In this document: positions 44,129 to 46,187 of the stretch, piece after piece
Position numbering within the stretch: the first letter of the stretch is position 1
Layout of the letters: each line of letters starts with the position of its first letter
Source: Prevotella histicola JCM 15637 = DNF00424
Lineage (GTDB): Bacteria > Bacteroidota > Bacteroidia > Bacteroidales > Bacteroidaceae
Assembly (NCBI RefSeq): GCF_000613925.1
Contig: NZ_BAJX01000021.1
Coordinates: 1-46,187 of the forward strand
Direction: 5' to 3'
DNA length: 46,187 nt
Program-made: the position numbers and the translations under genes
The notes under the pieces: model-generated
Databases searched by the model: none
What the model was told of the DNA's origin: nothing
What the model saw: only the letters and a program-made list of their open reading frames with translations

Positions 44129-44648
44129 TTAATATCTGAAATAGTCAGTCGTAGAGGTTATATATACTAATTCTTGTGTTGTATTTAAATATTTGAGAAT
44201 AAAATAAATTGGAGTATGAATACGTGGCTTTTCCACAAACTTTATTCTCCGCCACCTTTTTTTATTTTTTATTAAATTTACAAGGAATCTCTTTAGTATT
44301 GACCCAATATGTATAACCTTTATATCTGAAAAAATCACAGTGATTAACAGGTGGATAGATGTCAAGTTCTGCCTTAATTATATACGAAGAATCTGATATA
44401 GACTTAAAACTAAGCCAGAAATTTAAATCACGATCATTTACTGCTAATAATCTCATATTATCCATATAATTCTTTTTCAAATCATACATGGTTGTATTGA
44501 AAGACTTTATAAAAAAAGTATCAATTTCTATTTCACGAGCAATAAAGCTATACTTCCAAGTATTATCTTTTTTACAAAATCTTCCTTGTGCATGACTACA
44601 CAAAAAGCAACACAAAAAACAAGAAAAAATAAAACACTTACTTAACAT
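44129..44648 (-). CDS. Secreted immunity candidate of the JAB toxin, possible C-terminal frameshift
   Basis: Start at the ATG ending at 44648 (MLSKCFIFSCFLCCFLCSHA), overlapping the toxin gene's last 11 bases, a classic toxin-antidote overlap. The frame ends at 44262 (EIPCKFNKK). Removing one A of the A6 run just before gives NKNKKRWRRIKFVEKPRIHT, PIYFILKYLNTTQELVYITS and a stop at 44129, a plausible full C-terminus, so the listed end uses that reading. Signal peptide present; family unknown. Confidence 0.6.
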
Positions 44649-45306
44649 AATCTTCTTTTTTAGAATCTTTTGTGTATTGAATGTATTTAAAGCTATCATC
44701 ATCTTTAAAGTATATTTGGAACTTAATGGAAGAATTCTTAAATTTTTCTGAATAATAACGTACAAAACCTACATCACCCCATGTCCCTCTTGTCTGGCTT
44801 GGATTTCTAGGATTAGTATATGCTCCTGAAGGATAACTTACATCATAATAATCTTCTGGATGATTATGATTTAATTCTTTTATGTCATACCCAGTACTTA
44901 ACATTCCATCCAATAAGAAATTAACAGCATCTTCTGAACCATTTTGATGGCTTGTTGTTATGAAGTCAATAGCATTATTTTTATGAACGGTTTTGATCTG
45001 CATCCATTCTACAGCAGTATTCTCAGAAAGGAACTCAAATATCTGTGAACTACACTTACCATTATTAATTCTATAGAAATCACCATTCTTATCTGACACT
45101 TTAGTTTCTCGCTCACTCAACTGTGTTATAGCTTGGAAAGGGAGTTCTAAAGAAAGCTCTTCCCCCATAATAGACGATATTCTTGTTTCATACAGACCTT
45201 CAGATACATTATAGACAAGATTTATTATATCTTTACCTATATAATTAATCTTTTGAACAACGTTTCCACTTCCCACATCTATATTCCATATATCCGTTCC
45301 AAACAA
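44638..45306 (-). CDS. Rhs-tip JAB-like metallopeptidase toxin
   Basis: 222 residues. The second half carries a JAMM/JAB arrangement: Glu100 (AVEWMQIKT), TTSHQNGSE, then HNHP (His147, His149), PSG (159-161) and GD (Asp178), then a beta-rich end. This matches the JAB-like toxin 1 type found at the C-termini of Bacteroidota Rhs proteins; such domains are zinc isopeptidases or peptidases. The N-terminal part (DIWNIDVGSGNVVQKINYIG) normally follows DPDG of the Rhs core. The core lies directly upstream (45307-45519) but one base is missing near 45316, so as sequenced the tip is out of frame with it. Confidence 0.72.
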   Translation of the reverse strand: MFGTDIWNIDVGSGNVVQKINYIGKDIINLVYNVSEGLYETRISSIMGEELSLELPFQAITQLSERETKVSDKNGDFYRINNGKCSSQIFEFLSENTAVEWMQIKTVHKNNAIDFITTSHQNGSEDAVNFLLDGMLSTGYDIKELNHNHPEDYYDVSYPSGAYTNPRNPSQTRGTWGDVGFVRYYSEKFKNSSIKFQIYFKDDDSFKYIQYTKDSKKEDYVK

Positions 45307-45519
45307 ATCAGCTGATTTATCGGGTTATCCATACAATATATATGGCTCGAATAGTTAGGGTACTTCTCTGCTAACGGATCAACTCCATACCAAATACTCG
45401 TGACTGAATTCATATACCTTGCACCATAATAGTACAGACCTGTTTCTTCATCGAACTGTTTGCCGTTGAACTTGTAGGGCAGGTCTTCGGATGATGAGTA
45501 TTCGTCAAATAATATTTTG
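45307..45519 (-). pseudogene. Rhs repeat-associated core, first copy of the array
   Basis: Reads DEYSSSEDLPYKFNGKQFDE, ETGLYYYGARYMNSVTSIWY, GVDPLAEKYPNYSSHIYCMD, NPIN. About 110 bases are near-identical to the cores at 35750-35850 and 40140-40250. The promoter/leader repeat abuts its 5' side, so it has a promoter but no YD-repeat shell. Restoring one T near 45316 would fuse it to the JAB tip. Confidence 0.8.
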
Positions 45520-45716
45520 GAGCGTCAGAATAGTGTTTGTGGTGAAGTTAGAACATAAATATGAGAGACATCAGTCCCTACTGTGACTCTCATCACAGCA
45601 CAAAGAGACCTAGTTCTCCTACACCACAACACCTCCTCCACCGTAAGACCTAATGTCCGCAGACTACTATGTCATGTGTTATTTTAAGGCAAATATACAA
45701 CATTATTTTGTAAATG
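45520..45716 (-). promoter_or_regulatory. Array promoter/leader repeat, copy B
   Basis: Matches 36814-37008. Minus-strand TATATTTGC box at 45689-45697, then ~150 bases of leader with a conserved CTGTGA-loop-TCACAG hairpin. 45717-45890 between this and the rRNA terminator shows nothing. Confidence 0.75.
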
Positions 45717-45891
45717 TATCCGTACAAAGAAGAAAAGCTGTCTGTGTTAGATGTGTTGTATTTTTGGATGTATTGTATATTTGGATGAGTTGGTTATAAT
45801 CGGGTTAGGAATAAGGCTAAGGCAAGGATTTGAGAGTAGGGATTGCGAGTAGGATATAAGACGGCTGACCGGAGTCATCCAAAGATAAAAC

Positions 45892-45931
45892 AAAAAAAGA
45901 GAGCCTCGAAGATTTCTCTTCAAAGCTCTCT
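45892..45931 (-). terminator. rRNA operon terminator
   Basis: On the minus strand AGAGAGC pairs with GCTCTCT (inner GAAGA/TCTTC), followed by a run of seven T. It lies 11 bases after the 5S. Confidence 0.9.
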
Positions 45932-45941
45932 CTATAAAAGA

Positions 45942-46050
<109 letters not shown>

Positions 46051-46187
46051 ATAATTCTTTTCAAGTTGACTATTAAACATCAACAGTATAAGGTGACCTA
46101 TTTCCACAAGCAAAAAAGAATGAAGAGCAACACAGCTCAAAGTGTGAGTCACCTGTCCTGCCCTCTCCTTAAAGAAATCGGGGCAGA
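46051..46187 (-). other. 5S-23S spacer of the rRNA operon
   Basis: AT-rich sequence upstream of the 5S on the minus strand. I cannot recognise the 23S 3' end in the last bases, so the 23S gene probably begins just outside the window. Confidence 0.5.

Overview
The window looks like a chromosomal segment of a Prevotella or close Bacteroidales relative. The evidence is: repeated TAnnTTTG-type minus-7 boxes, a type IX secretion gene (porQ) beside cmk, the DUF6048/DUF6452 pair, a GT2/DUF4199 pair, Bacteroidota-style lipoproteins and GG-leader peptides, AT-rich DNA and a Bacteroidales-like 5S rRNA. The species cannot be named from the sequence alone.

Layout. 1-4350: 3' part of a large cell-surface adhesin-like protein with a probable type IX sorting tail. 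4.4-6.6 kb: a RhuM-family gene lying between two identical 73-bp copies of the 3' end of cmk. 6.7-10.8 kb: core genes porQ (two frameshifts), a tonB-like gene, a polyprenyl diphosphate synthase, tatD and tRNA-Ser(GGA). 11.1-14.9 kb: repeat arrays, an RteC-like gene, a candidate small RNA and a PepSY membrane protein. 15.1-17.1 kb: a two-gene AAA ATPase plus PD-(D/E)XK-like nuclease operon with its own promoter and terminator, the best candidate for an undescribed (defence-like) system. 17.2-23.7 kb: a 48-aa peptide gene, a Crp/Fnr regulator, ApbE, DUF6048, DUF6452, a GT2 glycosyltransferase, DUF4199, SRP RNA and tRNA-Thr. 24.0-31.2 kb: an island bounded by a ~240-bp direct repeat. It holds an outer-membrane receptor, a GG-leader Cys-rich peptide, a more GC-rich Na+/H+ antiporter, an IS5-like element and the wreck of a LanM lanthipeptide synthetase. 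31.3-34.0 kb: a PanE-like reductase, remnants of a restriction-modification enzyme and a recombinase, a YtxH-like protein and a lipoprotein.

34.0-45.7 kb is one long minus-strand array of orphan Rhs toxin tips alternating with small secreted, lipoprotein, membrane or SUKH-like immunity candidates. Two ~195-bp copies of the same promoter/leader head the array. No full-length Rhs gene is present. The window ends in a minus-strand rRNA operon (5S visible).

Recurring features are five loci of a 22-bp-period palindromic array (cores like AAAAGRYGCCCTTTT), three copies of an 85-bp inverted-repeat element, and many single-base frameshifts in otherwise well-preserved genes. The frameshifts may be sequencing errors rather than real mutations. 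No homology search was possible; family calls rest on motifs I recognise.
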